Source of the DNA: Novosphingobium hassiacum
Lineage (GTDB): Bacteria; Pseudomonadota; Alphaproteobacteria; Sphingomonadales; Sphingomonadaceae
Length of the DNA: 64,000 nt
Assembly (NCBI RefSeq): GCF_014196055.1
Contig: NZ_JACICY010000001.1
Coordinates: forward strand, 186,001-250,000
Direction: 5' to 3'
Shown: positions 62,084 to 64,000 of the stretch, one piece after another
Layout: the number at the start of each line of letters is the position of its first letter
How positions within the stretch are numbered: position 1 is the first letter of the stretch
Position numbers and translations under genes: made by a program
The notes under the pieces: generated by a model
What the model saw: only the letters and a program-made list of their open reading frames with translations
The model's database searches: none
Told to the model about the DNA's origin: nothing

Positions 62084-63436
62084 GTGTCTTCCCACGATTC
62101 CACCACGATGCGCCCTCGCCGCTTCACTGCATCGGCCCCGTTAACGGGCCGCATGGCGGTGCCGGGCGATAAATCGATCAGCCACCGCTCGGTGATGCTC
62201 GGCGCGCTGGCCGTGGGCGAGACCCGCATCACCGGCCTTCTCGAGGGCGAGGACGTGCTGTCCACCGCTGCCGCCATGCGTGCGATGGGCGCGACGATCG
62301 AGCGGGACTTGAACGGCATGTGGCACGTCCACGGTGTCGGAGTCGGCGGGCTACTCCAACCGCAACAGGCGCTCGACATGGGCAATTCGGGCACTTCAAC
62401 GCGTCTGCTGATGGGTCTTGTCGCCACGCACCCGATCACTGCCACATTCGTCGGCGATGCCAGCCTGTCCAAGCGCCCGATGGGCCGCGTAATCGATCCG
62501 CTCTCGACCATGGGCGCAGACTTCACCGCTGCGCCCGGAGGCCGCCTGCCGCTCACCTTGCGCGGCATCTCGCCCGCCGTCCCGATCGAATACCGCCTCC
62601 CCGTCGCCTCGGCACAGGTCAAGAGCGCAATCCTTCTGGCGGGGCTCAACACGCCCGGCATTACCACCGTCATCGAACCGGTCCCCACGCGCGACCATTC
62701 CGAACGGATGCTGCGCGGCTTCGGCGCGGAATTGACGGTCGAGATTGATGGCGACGGCACGCGTGTGATCCGCGTACGTGGCGAGGCAGAACTGCGCCCC
62801 CAGAACATCGTCGTCCCCGGTGACCCGTCGTCCGCCGCGTTCTTTGTCGTCGCCGCGCTGCTGGTCGAAGGTTCGGACCTTGTGGTCGAGAATGTCGGCC
62901 TGAACCCCACCCGCGCCGCCCTGTTCGACGTGCTGCGCGCGATGGGCGGCAGCATCGAAGAACTCGACCGCCGTGACGTCGGCGGTGAACCCGTCGCAGA
63001 CTTGCGCGTCCGCCATTCGCAGCTCATCGGCATCGACGTCGATCCCGCGGTGGTCCCCAGCATGGTAGACGAATTCCCCGTCCTGTTCGTCGCCGCCGCG
63101 CTGGCAAGGGGCCGCACCGTCACCACCGGTCTCGAAGAACTGCGCGTCAAGGAATCCGACCGCATCAGCGCCATGCACGCTGCACTCACTCTGGCAGGCG
63201 CCAGCGTCACCGAAACGGAAGATGGCCTGATCATCGACGGTACCGGCGGTGACCTCCTGCCCGGAACACCCGATGGCGCAAGCGTGGTCACCCACCTCGA
63301 TCACCGCATCGCGATGGCCATGGCAGTCGCAGGGCTAGTCAGCCGCAACGGCGTCGAAGTGGACGACACCCGCCCCATCGCCACCAGCTTCCCGGTGTTC
63401 GAAAGCCTGCTCGCTCAAGTCAGCGGCAACGCATGA
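62084..63436 (+). CDS. aroA: 3-phosphoshikimate 1-carboxyvinyltransferase (EPSP synthase)
   Basis: AroA joins shikimate 3-phosphate and PEP in aromatic amino acid synthesis. Visible are the PEP/S3P-binding VPGDKSISHRS, NSGTSTRLLMG, the central VASAQVKSAILLAG and the C-terminal LRVKESDRI. The NSGTS context with Ala in the MGLVATH region suggests a class II-like enzyme, but this is a weak reading. I chose GTG 62084 (450 aa, MSSHDS start); TTG 62075 and ATG 62108 are alternatives. The stop overlaps the next gene (ATGA). Confidence 0.94.
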   Translation: MSSHDSTTMRPRRFTASAPLTGRMAVPGDKSISHRSVMLGALAVGETRITGLLEGEDVLSTAAAMRAMGATIERDLNGMWHVHGVGVGGLLQPQQALDMGNSGTSTRLLMGLVATHPITATFVGDASLSKRPMGRVIDPLSTMGADFTAAPGGRLPLTLRGISPAVPIEYRLPVASAQVKSAILLAGLNTPGITTVIEPVPTRDHSERMLRGFGAELTVEIDGDGTRVIRVRGEAELRPQNIVVPGDPSSAAFFVVAALLVEGSDLVVENVGLNPTRAALFDVLRAMGGSIEELDRRDVGGEPVADLRVRHSQLIGIDVDPAVVPSMVDEFPVLFVAAALARGRTVTTGLEELRVKESDRISAMHAALTLAGASVTETEDGLIIDGTGGDLLPGTPDGASVVTHLDHRIAMAMAVAGLVSRNGVEVDDTRPIATSFPVFESLLAQVSGNA

Positions 63437-63687
63437 CTGAAACCCTTGCCAATGTCGCCGGTTTCATCGGCATGGCCTGCATCATCTTCGCCTACGCCTA
63501 TACGACCAAACTCGAACGCCCCAACCCGTTCGTCCAGCACGGCGTGAACCTTGCGGGCGCGGTGCTGCTGACGATTTCGCTGCTGGTCCACATGAACCCC
63601 GCCTCGTTCGTCCTCGAATTCTTCTGGATGGCCATCGCGATCTGGGGTCTGGTCAAAGCCTTTCGCGCACGGAGCACCGGCCAGTGA
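63433..63687 (+). CDS. Small membrane protein, CBU_0592-like
   Basis: The 84-aa protein has three hydrophobic segments: [33 protein letters not shown] and [15 protein letters not shown]. This pattern resembles the CBU_0592-like family of unknown function. Its start overlaps aroA (ATGA) and its stop overlaps cmk (GTGA), so it is translationally locked between two housekeeping genes. Confidence 0.8.
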   Translation: MTETLANVAGFIGMACIIFAYAYTTKLERPNPFVQHGVNLAGAVLLTISLLVHMNPASFVLEFFWMAIAIWGLVKAFRARSTGQ

Positions 63688-64000
63688 TCATTGCCGTCGA
63701 CGGCCCCACCGCATCAGGCAAGGGCACCATCGCCAAGGCCCTCGCCGCCCACTTCGGCCTGCCCCACCTCGACACCGGCCTGCTCTATCGCGCGGTCGGC
63801 AGGCAAGTGTTCCTGTCAGGCGGCAATCCCGATGACGCCGCAGATGCGCTCGCCGCCTGCGACTTCGCCGACGCCGTCCTGGCTGATCCGGACCTGCGCA
63901 CCGAGGAAACCGGCGGCTATGCCAGCCGCGTCTCGATCCACCCCCCCGTCCGCGCCGCCCTCCTCGCCCGCCAGCAGGCTTTCGCGAACCAACCCGGCGG
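63684..64000 (+). CDS. cmk: (d)CMP kinase (partial at right edge)
   Basis: Cmk phosphorylates CMP and dCMP. The start GTG overlaps the previous stop (GTGA). The N-terminal P-loop [16 protein letters not shown] and the nucleotide-binding [11 protein letters not shown] are clear. About 105 codons are visible before the window ends. aroA-cmk order (usually followed by rpsA) is typical. Confidence 0.94.
   Translation, partial: MIIAVDGPTASGKGTIAKALAAHFGLPHLDTGLLYRAVGRQVFLSGGNPDDAADALAACDFADAVLADPDLRTEETGGYASRVSIHPPVRAALLARQQAFANQPG

Overview
The window reads as chromosome of a sphingomonad alphaproteobacterium, most like Novosphingobium. The grounds are high GC, dense minus-strand operons with TGATG/ATGA overlaps, the gene order rpsB-tsf-pyrH-frr-uppS-cdsA-dxr-rseP-bamA-skp, the small alphaproteobacterial 4.5S RNA beside dnaX, and the dispersed TTCGACAGGCTCAG and CCCCGCGAAGGCGGGG repeats. 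The genus is an inference.

Backbone, left part (1-33.4 kb). A long leftward operon runs from ribosomal protein S2 and EF-Ts through UMP kinase, ribosome recycling, undecaprenyl-PP synthesis, CDP-diglyceride synthesis, DXP reductoisomerase and RseP to BamA and a Skp-like chaperone. Next come a LexA-box-preceded small membrane protein, the PE synthesis pair psd-pssA, tRNA-Tyr, a SPOUT rRNA methyltransferase, a lipoprotein, HU, Lon, a SIR2-like protein, MlaA, ybaB-dnaX, 4.5S RNA, an NDUFS4-like protein, HrpB, an aldo/keto reductase, a long-chain polyprenyl diphosphate synthase, chorismate mutase, an Lrp regulator, a soluble degenerate histidine kinase with a polysaccharide deacetylase, tRNA-Ile2(CAU) and an ABC-F ATPase.

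Genomic island (33424-47907). A 47-bp perfect direct repeat bounds 14.4 kb of accessory DNA. The right copy is the 3' part of an intact tRNA-Thr(CGT); the left copy is the displaced half-tRNA. Inside are a tyrosine integrase, a frameshifted VapE-type satellite gene and several defence genes: a Shedu-like nuclease, a HamA/HamB (Hachiman or AbpAB type) nuclease-helicase pair with GTGA coupling, and a TIR-domain protein. It also carries unassigned genes: a papain-like candidate cysteine protease, a membrane/coiled-coil protein, and a leftward operon of small proteins (DUF4177-like, TM/coiled-coil, two paralogues, a hydrophobic protein) divergent from a small HTH regulator. Two sets of imperfect repeats flank successive cargo modules near the left end and suggest cargo turnover. 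The HamAB and 166-aa genes look clearly more AT-rich than the backbone.

Backbone, right part (47.9-64 kb). This holds bioA, a 2'-5' RNA ligase-like protein, mltG-fabF-acpP, aspS, rnd, oxyR, pgsA, an LplT-like MFS carrier, a CsbD-like protein, an EVE-domain protein, a 2OG-Fe(II) oxygenase, tRNA-Ala, a TIGR02300 zinc-ribbon protein, and the coupled operon aroA - small membrane protein - cmk, which runs off the right edge.

All assignments come from reading the sequence and recalling family features; no searches were run.
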